From positions 1 to 45,701 of IMG/VR virus record IMGVR_UViG_3300009103_000919: a DNA stretch of 45,701 nt. One strand, given 5' to 3'. Source of the stretch: a virus. This document shows, piece after piece, positions 1-6,920 of this stretch. The position numbers were made by a program, and so were the translations under genes. The notes beneath the pieces were generated by a model. That model saw only the letters and a program-made list of their open reading frames with translations, was not told the DNA's origin and made no database searches. The first letter of the stretch is position 1; each line of letters opens with the position of its first letter.

Positions 1-130
1 ATGGACGGGGGGCACGGGGGCGCGCGCCATGGCAGGCAGGGCAGGGGACACAGGGGCTCAGGGAAAACGCCAAAAAATCGGGAGGTAGGTCAGCAGGTCA
101 TGGGGGGGGTGCTAAAAAAAAATCAGTTCC
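1..130. other. G-rich, compositionally foreign left end
   Basis: The first ~130 bases are rich in G runs and CA/GC-rich words and differ sharply from the AT-leaning remainder. An open frame runs from base 1 to 186, but its translation is low-complexity Gly/Arg/His and I do not accept it as a gene. It may be a genome end, a junction with other DNA or an assembly artefact. I see no recognisable element in it. Confidence 0.4.
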
Positions 131-195
131 GGATCGGGGGCTCTATCGCGTATACCATATATAACCCAAACGGTGGTGTTGTGTGATATATTTTT

Positions 196-203
196 TACCT
201 TTG
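196..203 (+). promoter_or_regulatory. Bacteroidota-type -7 promoter box (TACCTTTG)
   Basis: TACCTTTG fits the Bacteroidota -7 consensus TAnnTTTG. It ends only 6 bases before the ATG at 210, so a transcript starting at the usual distance would have almost no leader. No convincing -33 TTTG element was found. Confidence 0.5.
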
Positions 204-209
204 TGTATT

Positions 210-380
210 ATGAGAGGATTAAAGATTAAGAACGGAAGGTTGATCAACGAGCGTCCTGTTGGTGTGACCGGAATACAGGAGGCTGCAAAAATGCGGGCTC
301 TTGTAAAGGACGCAAAAATCGTCAGGCAGATAGCTGACGGTGTCGATTTAGCTGAAAGGCGAAAAGATTTTTTGCTCTAA
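210..380 (+). CDS. Small hypothetical protein (56 aa)
   Basis: I place the start at the ATG at 210 and not at 183, because the 183 start would precede the TACCTTTG promoter box. The product is basic and probably helical, beginning MRGLKIKNGR and ending ERRKDFLL; I do not recognise it. It is a single-gene unit: a promoter box lies just upstream and a strong hairpin terminator at 400-428 just downstream. Its length and charge would suit a small regulator or nucleic-acid-binding protein, but nothing in the sequence proves this. Confidence 0.55.
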   Translation: MRGLKIKNGRLINERPVGVTGIQEAAKMRALVKDAKIVRQIADGVDLAERRKDFLL

Positions 381-399
381 AATCTTTCTTTTGGTTTGT

Positions 400-428
400 G
401 GGGTGGTAGAGATGCCGCCCCTTTTTTT
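400..428 (+). terminator. Rho-independent terminator
   Basis: GGGGTGGTA pairs with TGCCGCCCC (9 bp with G-T wobbles) around a GAGA loop and is followed by seven T residues. It ends the small gene at 210-380. Confidence 0.8.
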
Positions 429-454
429 GTCCTTATGCTAGATTTGTGTCATTC

Positions 455-620
455 TTGTGTCGATTTTGGTGTCGTTTTTTTTTTCTTAAGTTACTGATTA
501 CTAATACTTTATTTCTTTTGTGTCGAAAATGTCGAAAAAAAGTCCTTATATATAGGTAAAAAAAAAAATAATAAAATAAAATACACACACAGTATAGGGG
601 AAAAAAATCGACATTCTGTC
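455..620. repeat. Iterated TGTCG(A) motifs in AT-rich intergenic region
   Basis: The ~230-base gap between the terminator at 428 and groEL is the longest non-coding stretch in the window. It is very AT-rich and repeats a TGTCG word: TTGTGTCGA at 455-463, GGTGTCG at 468-474, TTGTGTCGAAAATGTCGAAA around 518-537, then the inverse ATCGACAT at 607-614 followed by TGTC at 617-620. Such clustering is typical of operators or origin iterons. Which of these it is cannot be told from sequence alone. Confidence 0.4.
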
Positions 621-629
621 ATAAACCTT

Positions 630-637
630 TATATTTG
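630..637 (+). promoter_or_regulatory. Promoter box (TATATTTG) for groEL-groES
   Basis: TATATTTG matches TAnnTTTG and ends 22 bases before the groEL ATG at 660. The leader TTAAACCAAATAAAATTTA is A-rich with no Shine-Dalgarno site, as is usual in Bacteroidota. Confidence 0.5.
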
Positions 638-659
638 TGATTAAACCAAATAAAATTTA

Positions 660-2201
660 ATGGAATTACATTTTGACAGTGATGGTCGTTCAAAGTTAAT
701 AGACGGCATCACTAAGATATCTAGGGCGGTAAAGAGCACATTGGGTCCAATGGGTAACACAGTATTGATCGAGTCACCCAATCACACGCATGGCATAACG
801 GTAACCAAGGACGGGGTAACTGTAGCTCGTTCTATAGAGTTGGATGATCCGGTTGAGAGTTTGGCTGTACGGATGATGAAGCAGGCTGCTGATCGGACTG
901 CGACATTGGCGGGTGATGGGACTACTACCTCTATTGTTTTGACTGAGGCATTGGTTCTCAGCGGGATGGAGAAGGAGATCACCCCTGAGGTTTTACGGGA
1001 GTTGAAGTCGGTAACTGAGCAGATCTGTTCTGATCTATCGGGTGAGGCATTGGATTGTGAGGGTGATAGGTTACACCACGTTGCTAGTATCTCATCTAAC
1101 AACGACCCTAATCTTGGCTCGATCATATCCTCTGTATACAACGAGGTGGGCAGTGACGGTGTTGTCACCATAGAGAACTCATTGGACTCGAGTACTTACT
1201 TTGAGACCACTTATGGCATGCGTATGGACCGGGGTTACACCTCACCGTTGTTCATCAACAACCACAAGCGAGACGAGTGCATCATGGAGGACGTTCATGT
1301 ATTGGTATGTGACGCTGAGATAAGTAACATCTTACAGATTGAGAACATATTAAAGCCAATAATAAATGGGGGTAAGAGGTTATTGATCATAGCTCCTTGC
1401 TCGACGAGCCTGACCAACACTTTAGCTGCCAATGTCCTAAAGAACTCATTGAGGCTATGCGCTGTTCCTCCTCCCTCCTTTGGGTACAAGCAGCATGAGC
1501 TGATGGGTGACATTGCTCACAGTGTTGGTGCAACCTATTTCTCTGAGAAGACCGGGGACGACCTATCGCTCATCTCTTTTGATGACTTGGGTCATGCTGC
1601 CAAGGTGATAGTTGGTCGTGACACCACTGTCATTGTAAAGGGTGATGACGCTCCGGACACTTCTCAGAGGGTCTCCGAGCTGTGGGCGGCCCATGCCAAT
1701 GAGACAAAGAAGGCAGACAAGGACTTTATAGCTCAACGGATAGCGTCCTTGTCCGGTGGTATCGGAGTAATCTATGTTGGTGGTGACACTGACCTAGAGC
1801 AGAAGGAGCTGTATGACCGGGTGGACGATGCGGTGTGTGCTGTTCGTTCAGCACTGTTGGAGGGTATACTTCCCGGTGGTGGTCTCTCTTTATACAACCA
1901 ACACAAGATATATTCAAAGAAAGAGACTGACAAAAAATCGCGGCGAATCGCTTACGCGATATTAAGTGATGCGCTAAAGGCCCCACTTCGGCAGATACTC
2001 ACCAACGCAGGTATTGACCCGGACAAGATCTATCACTCCAAGGTAAGGGAGGGTGTAGGCTATGACGTGAAGGGTGAGGACTATGGTGACATGATCGAGA
2101 TGGGAATAATTGATCCGTTGAAGGTGACCAAGGCTGCACTACAGAACGCGGTGTCTGTTGCTATAACCATCCTGAGTACAAATGTAATTATAACCAAATG
2201 A
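660..2201 (+). CDS. groEL: Phage GroEL-type chaperonin (Cpn60)
   Basis: This is an ATP-driven protein-folding cage subunit of 513 aa; host GroEL is about 545 aa. All three Cpn60 regions are present. The N-terminal equatorial segment has STLGPMGNTV, TKDGVTVA (Asp51) and the nucleotide motif AGDGTTTS (Asp86). The middle has apical-domain strands (RMDRGYTSPLFIN). The C-terminal half has DRVDDA (Asp390, equivalent to the catalytic Asp398 of E. coli) and EGILPGGG. It ends in VIITK without the Gly-Gly-Met tail of bacterial GroEL. Divergence is high, which argues for a phage lineage and not a recent host copy. It overlaps groES by ATGA and shares its promoter. Likely clients are capsid, tail or giant ejection proteins (inference). 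Confidence 0.93.
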   Translation: MELHFDSDGRSKLIDGITKISRAVKSTLGPMGNTVLIESPNHTHGITVTKDGVTVARSIELDDPVESLAVRMMKQAADRTATLAGDGTTTSIVLTEALVLSGMEKEITPEVLRELKSVTEQICSDLSGEALDCEGDRLHHVASISSNNDPNLGSIISSVYNEVGSDGVVTIENSLDSSTYFETTYGMRMDRGYTSPLFINNHKRDECIMEDVHVLVCDAEISNILQIENILKPIINGGKRLLIIAPCSTSLTNTLAANVLKNSLRLCAVPPPSFGYKQHELMGDIAHSVGATYFSEKTGDDLSLISFDDLGHAAKVIVGRDTTVIVKGDDAPDTSQRVSELWAAHANETKKADKDFIAQRIASLSGGIGVIYVGGDTDLEQKELYDRVDDAVCAVRSALLEGILPGGGLSLYNQHKIYSKKETDKKSRRIAYAILSDALKAPLRQILTNAGIDPDKIYHSKVREGVGYDVKGEDYGDMIEMGIIDPLKVTKAALQNAVSVAITILSTNVIITK

Positions 2202-2455
2202 GAGCAATCGGTAAGCACATACTCATAAAGCCTGTACAGGCAGAGGCTAAAACAAAATCAGGTATATTATTGTCGGCTGACGACACTGAGCAGCTTCGCT
2301 ACAAGAGAGGGGTTGTTGTGGTGGAGGGCTCGGAGGTCTCAGCTATAAAGAAGGGCGATGAGATATACTACGACAAGAGATCGGGTCACTCCCTGATCAT
2401 AGGTGACGACACCTACGTTGTCATTGTCGAGAGGGATGTCGTTGCTGTCTTATAA
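2198..2455 (+). CDS. groES: Phage GroES-type co-chaperonin (Cpn10)
   Basis: The 85-aa product has the GroES layout. An N-terminal strand (GKHILIKPV) is followed by a mobile-loop region (AKTKSGILLSADD, where GILL sits at the GroEL-binding IVL position). Then come VVVVEGSEV, AIKKGDEIYY and a terminal DDTYVVIVERDVVAVL that closes the barrel. It should cap the cage made by the adjacent GroEL. The start overlaps the groEL stop (ATGA), giving translational coupling. Its last 35 bases overlap the 3' end of the convergent minus-strand gene at 2421-2852. Confidence 0.9.
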   Translation: MRAIGKHILIKPVQAEAKTKSGILLSADDTEQLRYKRGVVVVEGSEVSAIKKGDEIYYDKRSGHSLIIGDDTYVVIVERDVVAVL

Positions 2456-2852
2456 ACTCGTTCATCTCTAGTATCATGTTCCGGTAGATCTTATCGGTAT
2501 AGCATACATTCTTAGCTGTGAGTCGGCTGCTATCAATTGGTATCTCCTCACCGTTAAGCCACTTGTATACATTCGAGACAAGCTGCTTGGACCTGCGCGA
2601 TAGATCGTAGAGGGCCTTGTTCTTTCCGTCTGCCTTCCTGAAGACAACTATCCACCCACCCTTCCTTAGCTTCTCGAAGCGTCCCTTGTTCCAACTCAGC
2701 AGTGCGTTGAACTCACTGAACTTATCCCTGTCGAAATATTTCTCTGAGTATAGGAACAGGAGCATCTCTAGCTCCGGTGTTGAGAGATCGTACCTAGCCT
2801 GAACGTAGTACCGGATCACTCGCCAATACTTCAGGTAGTCCTTATCCGGCAT
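2421..2852 (-). CDS. Probable winged-helix DNA-binding protein (MarR-like)
   Basis: The 143-aa product has a predicted helical N-terminus (YYVQARYDLSTPELEMLLFLY), a helix-turn-helix-like segment (SEFNALLSWNKGRFEKLRKGGW) and a hairpin 'wing' (GWIVVFRKADGKNKALYDLS). This order is typical of MarR-like winged-helix proteins and would suit a phage transcription regulator. It is the only minus-strand gene in the left arm, it converges with groES, and the two coding sequences overlap by 35 bp. That could let either transcript dampen the other. The family assignment is from pattern only. Confidence 0.6.
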   Translation of the reverse strand: MPDKDYLKYWRVIRYYVQARYDLSTPELEMLLFLYSEKYFDRDKFSEFNALLSWNKGRFEKLRKGGWIVVFRKADGKNKALYDLSRRSKQLVSNVYKWLNGEEIPIDSSRLTAKNVCYTDKIYRNMILEMNEFIRQQRHPSRQ

Positions 2853-2878
2853 CCTCTTATCGTATTCTAATTTTTTGA

Positions 2879-2886
2879 TAACTTTG
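2879..2886 (+). promoter_or_regulatory. Promoter box (TAACTTTG)
   Basis: TAACTTTG fits TAnnTTTG and lies 22 bases before the ATG at 2909. It sits in the short gap between the divergent minus-strand HTH gene and the plus-strand virion genes. Confidence 0.5.
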
Positions 2887-2908
2887 CAATATACTCAAAG
2901 TTTACCCT

Positions 2909-3034
2909 ATGTCAAAAACAAAGATGTCCAAGAAGGAGAGAGCTAGAAAGAAGGCTAAGAAGAGTAAGTCACAGATTACAGGGTTGGCTAAATTGAGAAC
3001 ATTAAACACAGGAGGGTATCGACCCTTTAGCTAA
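2909..3034 (+). CDS. Basic microprotein (41 aa)
   Basis: The translation begins MSKTKMSKKERARKKAKK and ends NTGGYRPFS. It is strongly lysine/arginine-rich in its first 20 residues with a short neutral tail. A TAACTTTG promoter box precedes it and another box lies between it and the next gene, so it looks independently transcribed. I do not recognise a family. A basic peptide at the head of a virion gene block could bind DNA or RNA or be a minor virion component. Confidence comes from the promoter, an intact frame and phage-like codon use. Confidence 0.55.
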   Translation: MSKTKMSKKERARKKAKKSKSQITGLAKLRTLNTGGYRPFS

Positions 3035-3057
3035 AAAACAAGAGATTAAAATATTAG

Positions 3058-3065
3058 TATCTTTG
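3058..3065 (+). promoter_or_regulatory. Promoter box (TATCTTTG)
   Basis: TATCTTTG, the most common version of the box in this window, ends 5 bases before the ATG at 3071. This predicts a leaderless mRNA for the next microprotein. Confidence 0.55.
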
Positions 3066-3070
3066 TAAGT

Positions 3071-3232
3071 ATGACAACAAGAGAAGACACACCCTTAGCT
3101 CCAACTTACGTTTTGGGAGGAGGTGGAAATAAACCCACCAAAACGAGAAAGCAGCGGAGACAGCAGAAGAGGCGTTTAAAGAAATGCTCATCAGGTAGGA
3201 ACACCTTGAGGAGAACAAAGCATTGTAGATGA
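3071..3232 (+). CDS. Arginine-rich microprotein (53 aa)
   Basis: The product starts MTTREDTPLAPTYVLGGGG and has a very basic second half (KTRKQRRQQKRRLKK, then RNTLRRTKHCR). The neutral head with a Gly run and the Arg-rich tail resemble nucleic-acid-binding virion peptides, but no family is recognised. It overlaps the next gene by ATGA, so the two are probably co-translated. The promoter box 5 bases upstream supports the chosen ATG. Confidence 0.6.
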   Translation: MTTREDTPLAPTYVLGGGGNKPTKTRKQRRQQKRRLKKCSSGRNTLRRTKHCR

Positions 3233-3378
3233 AGCCAAGAGGCTTAGGAGATACGATAGAGAAAGTAACTAAGGCAACCGGGATAAAGAAGGTTGTCGAG
3301 AAGGTAGCAGGCGAAAAGGGATGCGGCTGCCCCGAGAGAAGAGATACGTTAAACAGAGTGTTCCCTTATAAAAAATAA
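3229..3378 (+). CDS. Conserved Bacteroidota-phage microprotein with CGC..RR..LN..FPY motif
   Basis: The product is 49 aa. A helical amphipathic segment (GLGDTIEKVTKATGIKKVVE) is followed by GCGCPERRDTLNRVFPYKK. I recall this CGC-x2-RR-x2-LN-x3-FPY signature as a recurring small protein of unknown function in Bacteroidota phages. The Cys-x-Cys pair could hold metal if the protein oligomerises, but the sequence alone does not show that. It is coupled to the preceding gene by ATGA and followed 3 bases later by a virion gene. Confidence 0.65.
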   Translation: MKPRGLGDTIEKVTKATGIKKVVEKVAGEKGCGCPERRDTLNRVFPYKK

Positions 3379-3381
3379 AAA

Positions 3382-3861
3382 ATGTCAACAACAGCATTAC
3401 AGGCCAAGAGGGCCATTACAGTCATACCAAGTGACACCATAGATATTCCATTAGCGGGGGCGTACCTAAGCGGCGTGGCAGACGTTAATGCCGTAGCAGA
3501 CAAACTAGTAGATGCTGCCGCAACATTTGAAACAAGCGGAGTGTCTGTGGGGGACATTATCTATGACGATACCGGGGGGCTTATTGCTACGGTGGTTTCG
3601 GTAGATTCTGAAACTGAGCTCACAGTATCCCTTGCGGGGATGTTTGTTCCGGGCACGGGCGATGTATATTCCATCTACTCTCCGGGCAACAACAACGGGG
3701 CGACCCTTTATGTTGGAGGAGCGGGAGACGTTACAGTAATTACAATGGGCGGCGATCAGGTAACACTAACTGCGGTTCCCGCAGGGTCATTTGTCCCGGT
3801 TCAGGTCACAAGGGTCTTATCGACAGGCACTACGGCCACTGACATGGTAGCTCTTTGGTAG
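3382..3861 (+). CDS. Small beta-rich virion protein (head fibre or decoration-like)
   Basis: The 159-aa product is rich in Val, Thr, Gly and Ser with no charged helices, as expected for a beta-structured virion protein. The C-terminal 55 residues (GATLYVGGAGDVTV, PAGSFVPVQVTRV, TGTTATDMVALW) match a small domain I associate with phage spike, fibre-base or head-decoration proteins that end in a Trp. It opens a tight run of genes to 5119 with one- to few-base spacings and ends immediately before the next ATG. The exact virion position is unknown. Confidence 0.6.
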   Translation: MSTTALQAKRAITVIPSDTIDIPLAGAYLSGVADVNAVADKLVDAAATFETSGVSVGDIIYDDTGGLIATVVSVDSETELTVSLAGMFVPGTGDVYSIYSPGNNNGATLYVGGAGDVTVITMGGDQVTLTAVPAGSFVPVQVTRVLSTGTTATDMVALW

Positions 3862-4584
3862 ATGATAATAGCCAACGCAAACTATATCGGGCGGCAGATT
3901 TTTAGTGATGTCTTCTCTAATAAATACTCAATGAACCTTGATGGTGTTGATGAAGGAATCATATCTTTAGCCGATGCTTCGATTAATCCCGTTAATGATA
4001 TGACTGTATCAGTATGGGTAAAGGGTTCTATTGGGGGGGCGAGTAATTGTAGATTATTTGATAGGCGGTTTATTTACATTCAACACACGGGTGCATCAAG
4101 AATACGCTGTAGGATTTATCAAACTGCCGGGGCCTTTCAAACCTTTGAGACAGGAGGTGTAAGTATATTTGATGGCAATTGGCATCATGTGCTCGTAAGT
4201 TATAGCGTAGGAGGAAATGCTAAGATTTATTTAGATAATACTTTGCTAGTTAATGTTGGAGCCACCCTTACAGGATTGTTTAATTCTTCTAATCAAATAG
4301 GGGTAGGAACAGGATATTTGGGGACAAATGGATACTTGGAGGGCAACATTGATGAGCCTGCTTATTGGCACAACTCCGACCAATCATCGAATATCGCTAC
4401 TATATGGAACGGGGGAACCCCCGGCGATTTAAGTGGATTATCTCCAAGTTTTTGGCTTAGGATGGGAGACAAGGCAAGTTGGGATGGAGTTCAATGGACA
4501 TTAACTCAACAAGGCTCTTCTGTTGAGAATGGGAAATCCTTGAACATGGAAGAGGCAGACAGACAAATAGACACGCCACCATAA
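3862..4584 (+). CDS. LamG/concanavalin A-like lectin domain protein (fibre or adhesin)
   Basis: The 240-aa product contains a laminin-G-like jelly roll from about residue 20 to 200. Diagnostic stretches are YSMNLDGVDEGIISL, MTVSVWVKG, DGNWHHVLVSYS, AKIYLDNTLL and the late EGNIDEPAYWHNSDQS. Such domains bind carbohydrate, so a role in attachment to host or environmental glycans is likely. The gene begins one base after the stop of the preceding structural gene, suggesting they act in the same appendage. Confidence 0.75.
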   Translation: MIIANANYIGRQIFSDVFSNKYSMNLDGVDEGIISLADASINPVNDMTVSVWVKGSIGGASNCRLFDRRFIYIQHTGASRIRCRIYQTAGAFQTFETGGVSIFDGNWHHVLVSYSVGGNAKIYLDNTLLVNVGATLTGLFNSSNQIGVGTGYLGTNGYLEGNIDEPAYWHNSDQSSNIATIWNGGTPGDLSGLSPSFWLRMGDKASWDGVQWTLTQQGSSVENGKSLNMEEADRQIDTPP

Positions 4585-4586
4585 TT

Positions 4587-4835
4587 ATGAGCCATAACGA
4601 TTTAACATATCAGATAATAAGTATTGATGATTTATCATTAATTGACTTCTCTCAGATAGGGGAGGACGCTGAGGATACGATAAGAAAGTCTATTGATGAA
4701 TCACAGTTTGTAATCAAGTGGCATCATGAGCCTACATTTATAGAGGACGGCTCAGTTGTGCCAATTCAAACTTTAACTCATCAGGAGTGTTATAATTTAA
4801 TGCAGACAGAGGCATGGCAGCAGCAGGAGGAGTAG
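4587..4835 (+). CDS. Hypothetical acidic protein (82 aa)
   Basis: The acidic product (SLIDFSQIGEDAEDTIRKS, VIKWHHEPTFIEDG) has no recognised family. It starts 2 bases after the lectin gene stop and overlaps the next gene by 22 bases, so it belongs to the same transcript. It might be a small fibre partner or assembly chaperone (inference from position only). Confidence 0.55.
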   Translation: MSHNDLTYQIISIDDLSLIDFSQIGEDAEDTIRKSIDESQFVIKWHHEPTFIEDGSVVPIQTLTHQECYNLMQTEAWQQQEE

Positions 4836-5119
4836 ATATTTACTACAAAAAGAAAACCGGGATGAAGAGTGATGAAGGCTACCCGTTGGATTACTTTAAG
4901 ATTTTGCGTTTAGGTGAGGACTACACTACCTCCTCGTGTTTTGCTGAGGTATTGTTCTATGACGTAAAAGAGAAGGATCGGGGTATAGCTAGAAGAATTA
5001 CATGGCATCCGTTGTCTGATAGTATTTCGAAAATGGAGCTAGAGCTGTTTAACATTAAGACTGTATCAACAACAATGGGTGAGACCATTTCGCTACAGGA
5101 CCCAATACTACAGGGATGA
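4814..5119 (+). CDS. Hypothetical protein (101 aa)
   Basis: The product has alternating strand-like stretches (DYFKILRLG, CFAEVLFYDV, IARRITWHPL, SKMELELFNIKTV). It looks like a small folded beta protein, but I recognise no family. It overlaps the upstream gene by 22 bases and the downstream gene by ATGA, tying the fibre block to the lysis block that follows. Confidence 0.55.
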   Translation: MAAAGGVDIYYKKKTGMKSDEGYPLDYFKILRLGEDYTTSSCFAEVLFYDVKEKDRGIARRITWHPLSDSISKMELELFNIKTVSTTMGETISLQDPILQG

Positions 5120-5547
5120 CTTTGTTGGATGCGGTAAGCGGAATGGATGATGTTCACTTCAACATGAAGGATGTCATCTATATTGTCACCTTAGTGATAA
5201 GTGTTCTTGGGGGGTGGTTTACGATGAAGGAGAAGATAGCCAAGCTAAAGCATAGCCTAGAAGTGATAGACAAGCACATAGACTCTTGTCAAGCAGACGC
5301 TAAAGAGGAGAGCTTGACTGCAAAGCATAGCAGAACAGGGATGAGAAAGCAGTTTCAGGAAGAAATGAAAGCACAAAGAGAGTTTATGAACAACAGGATA
5401 GACATTGTAAAGCAAGACCTTAAAGAGCATAACACGAAAAATGAAGATGCATTTAAGGCACTTAACGACCAAATGACGGCTGTCAAAACTGACACAGCTT
5501 TAATTAAAGGAATGGTTGAAACTCTTGTTCAAAAAAATAATAGCTAA
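5116..5547 (+). CDS. Membrane-anchored coiled-coil protein (holin- or spanin-like)
   Basis: The 143-aa product has one transmembrane segment near residues 20-38 (DVIYIVTLVISVLGGWF). About 100 residues of charged heptad-rich coiled coil follow (KLKHSLEVIDKHIDS through KGMVETLVQK). This topology, next to an endolysin, suits an inner-membrane lysis protein. It overlaps its neighbours at both ends (ATGA upstream, TAATG downstream). It could also be a membrane-bound virion assembly factor. Confidence 0.6.
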   Translation: MTLLDAVSGMDDVHFNMKDVIYIVTLVISVLGGWFTMKEKIAKLKHSLEVIDKHIDSCQADAKEESLTAKHSRTGMRKQFQEEMKAQREFMNNRIDIVKQDLKEHNTKNEDAFKALNDQMTAVKTDTALIKGMVETLVQKNNS

Positions 5548-6041
5548 TGAGCGACTGCTCGGAGAAATTAAATATAATGAAGATATCAGCCCATGTATCA
5601 TACAAGGAGGCCACCTATAGTCAGACGGCCACTAGGAACGATATAGACAACGAGCCAAACGCAGAGCAGCTTATGGCGATAAAGTTACTTGCCGACAGGG
5701 TCTTTGAACCCTTAAGGGATTGGGTTGGTGGCCCGGTAAAGATAAACAGTTGCTTCAGGAGTGAAGAGCTGAACAAGCGTATTGGGGGAGCGTCTAGCTC
5801 TCAGCACATGGCTAATAACGGAGCAGCGATGGACCTTGATGATTCTTACGGATACAAGACCAATGCTCAGATGTTCTACTACATCAAAGACAACATTACT
5901 TTTGACCAAATGATTTGGGAGTTTGGAGATGACAGAAACCCTGATTGGGTTCATGTCTCCTACAAGGACGAGGGGAACAGGGGTCAGATATTAAAAGCCT
6001 GCAAGGTAGACGGCAGGACGAAATATTTAACTTGGGAGTAG
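5547..6041 (+). CDS. Peptidase M15-family endolysin
   Basis: The 164-aa product is a zinc-dependent D-Ala peptidase that would cleave peptidoglycan crosslinks at lysis. The N-terminal half has ISAHVSYKEATYSQTA and INSCFRSEELNKRIGG. The zinc site is visible as SSQHMANNGAAMDLD (His87, Asp96 or Asp98) and PDWVHVSY (His136), with Glu in MIWEFG before the last His. The His-to-Asp spacing is slightly longer than in the common SQHxxGxAxD form. The start shown gives TAATG coupling; an ATG at 5577 (MKISAHV) has an A-rich leader and may be the true start. It lies between TM proteins in a lysis cassette. Confidence 0.87.
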   Translation: MSDCSEKLNIMKISAHVSYKEATYSQTATRNDIDNEPNAEQLMAIKLLADRVFEPLRDWVGGPVKINSCFRSEELNKRIGGASSSQHMANNGAAMDLDDSYGYKTNAQMFYYIKDNITFDQMIWEFGDDRNPDWVHVSYKDEGNRGQILKACKVDGRTKYLTWE

Positions 6042-6059
6042 TCCCTTAAACTTAAAACT

Positions 6060-6245
6060 ATGAAAGATAGATTATTTAAAAGCGGAATAGTGACAACTGT
6101 CGTTGGCCTTCTTGTTATAGGCGGCGCAGTGTACATGTATATGTCTGAGTCATTCAGCTCAATGGAGGCGGGTGAGTTGGCAGCGATAGGTATTATGTTC
6201 TTGAGAACGAAGGACTCTTTGATCGGGATGCCGCCTAAGAAATGA
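6060..6245 (+). CDS. Small holin-like membrane protein
   Basis: The 61-aa product has one strong transmembrane helix (GIVTTVVGLLVIGGAVYMYM), a second weakly hydrophobic segment (ELAAIGIMFL) and a C-terminal RTKDSLIGMPPKK. I associate this ending with small holin-like proteins of Bacteroidota phages. It sits 18 bases after the endolysin and overlaps the next gene by ATGA. Membrane permeabilisation at lysis is the likely role. Confidence 0.7.
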   Translation: MKDRLFKSGIVTTVVGLLVIGGAVYMYMSESFSSMEAGELAAIGIMFLRTKDSLIGMPPKK

Positions 6246-6895
6246 AGATAGACGCTAGGACCATCCTACTTTTGGCGGTCATAGCTGTTCTGTGTTTTTT
6301 TTGGTTTGATTCGTGTCAGGGGAAGAAGATCGCTGAAGATCAGGCTGTCGCACTATCCTCTTACAAGGACACCGCTATGGTCTATAAGGCTCGTAATGGC
6401 GAGATGGTATCATACAATACAGCCTTAGAGCTGAGTGAGAAAAGGTTCCTAGCACTTCGGGACAGCATAAAGCAGGAGTTTAAGAATTTAAAGATAAAGA
6501 ACGTAAGCTCCCACACTAGGGTTGTTACCGTTTATCAGCTAGACACGGTGACACAGCGGTTTACCGACACGCTCCCTTGTGCTGATTTCAGGAAGCAGTT
6601 CAATATTGACAGTCTTCACTACAGTTTGTCCGGGGAGATAACCAAGCGAGACATCACCTTCAGCTCCATCCTGATCCCTAACAATCAGAGTATCACGGTA
6701 GGGACCAAGAAGAATGGGTTGTTCAAGAAGAACGAGTATATAGTGGCCCTACAGAACAGCAACCCATATGTTAATGTGACAGGAATACAGAGCTACACCT
6801 TCACTCCTGATATCAAGTGGTATCAGAGGGGGTGGGTAAAGTTTACTGCGGGAGCTGTTGTGGGTGGCTTAACATATCGTGCAATAAAAAATTAG
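6242..6895 (+). CDS. Spanin-like or periplasmic membrane protein (217 aa)
   Basis: The N-terminal helix (ILLLAVIAVLCFFWF, residues 8-22) is followed by a Cys (DSCQG) and a long soluble part. That part has a helical segment and a beta region containing VVTVYQLDTVTQRF, which is common in Bacteroidota phage lysis regions. It ends with a hydrophobic stretch (VKFTAGAVVGGLTYRAIKN). The membrane anchor and its place directly after the holin-like gene suggest a spanin-type role in disrupting the outer membrane. It is the last gene before a new promoter at 6897. Confidence 0.55.
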   Translation: MKIDARTILLLAVIAVLCFFWFDSCQGKKIAEDQAVALSSYKDTAMVYKARNGEMVSYNTALELSEKRFLALRDSIKQEFKNLKIKNVSSHTRVVTVYQLDTVTQRFTDTLPCADFRKQFNIDSLHYSLSGEITKRDITFSSILIPNNQSITVGTKKNGLFKKNEYIVALQNSNPYVNVTGIQSYTFTPDIKWYQRGWVKFTAGAVVGGLTYRAIKN

Positions 6896-6896
6896 C

Positions 6897-6904
6897 TATC
6901 TTTG
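6897..6904 (+). promoter_or_regulatory. Promoter box (TATCTTTG)
   Basis: TATCTTTG begins right after the stop codon of the spanin-like gene and ends 16 bases before the ATG at 6921. It starts a fibre and packaging transcript. Confidence 0.55.
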
Positions 6905-6920
6905 TGTGAAATCAAATCCA

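Noticed and set aside
1-186. Open frame of 61 codons at the extreme left
   Set aside because: Low-complexity Gly/Arg/His translation caused by G-rich DNA; no leader and no recognisable protein.
782-1171. 129-codon minus-strand frame opposite groEL
   Set aside because: Shadow of the strongly conserved groEL reading frame.
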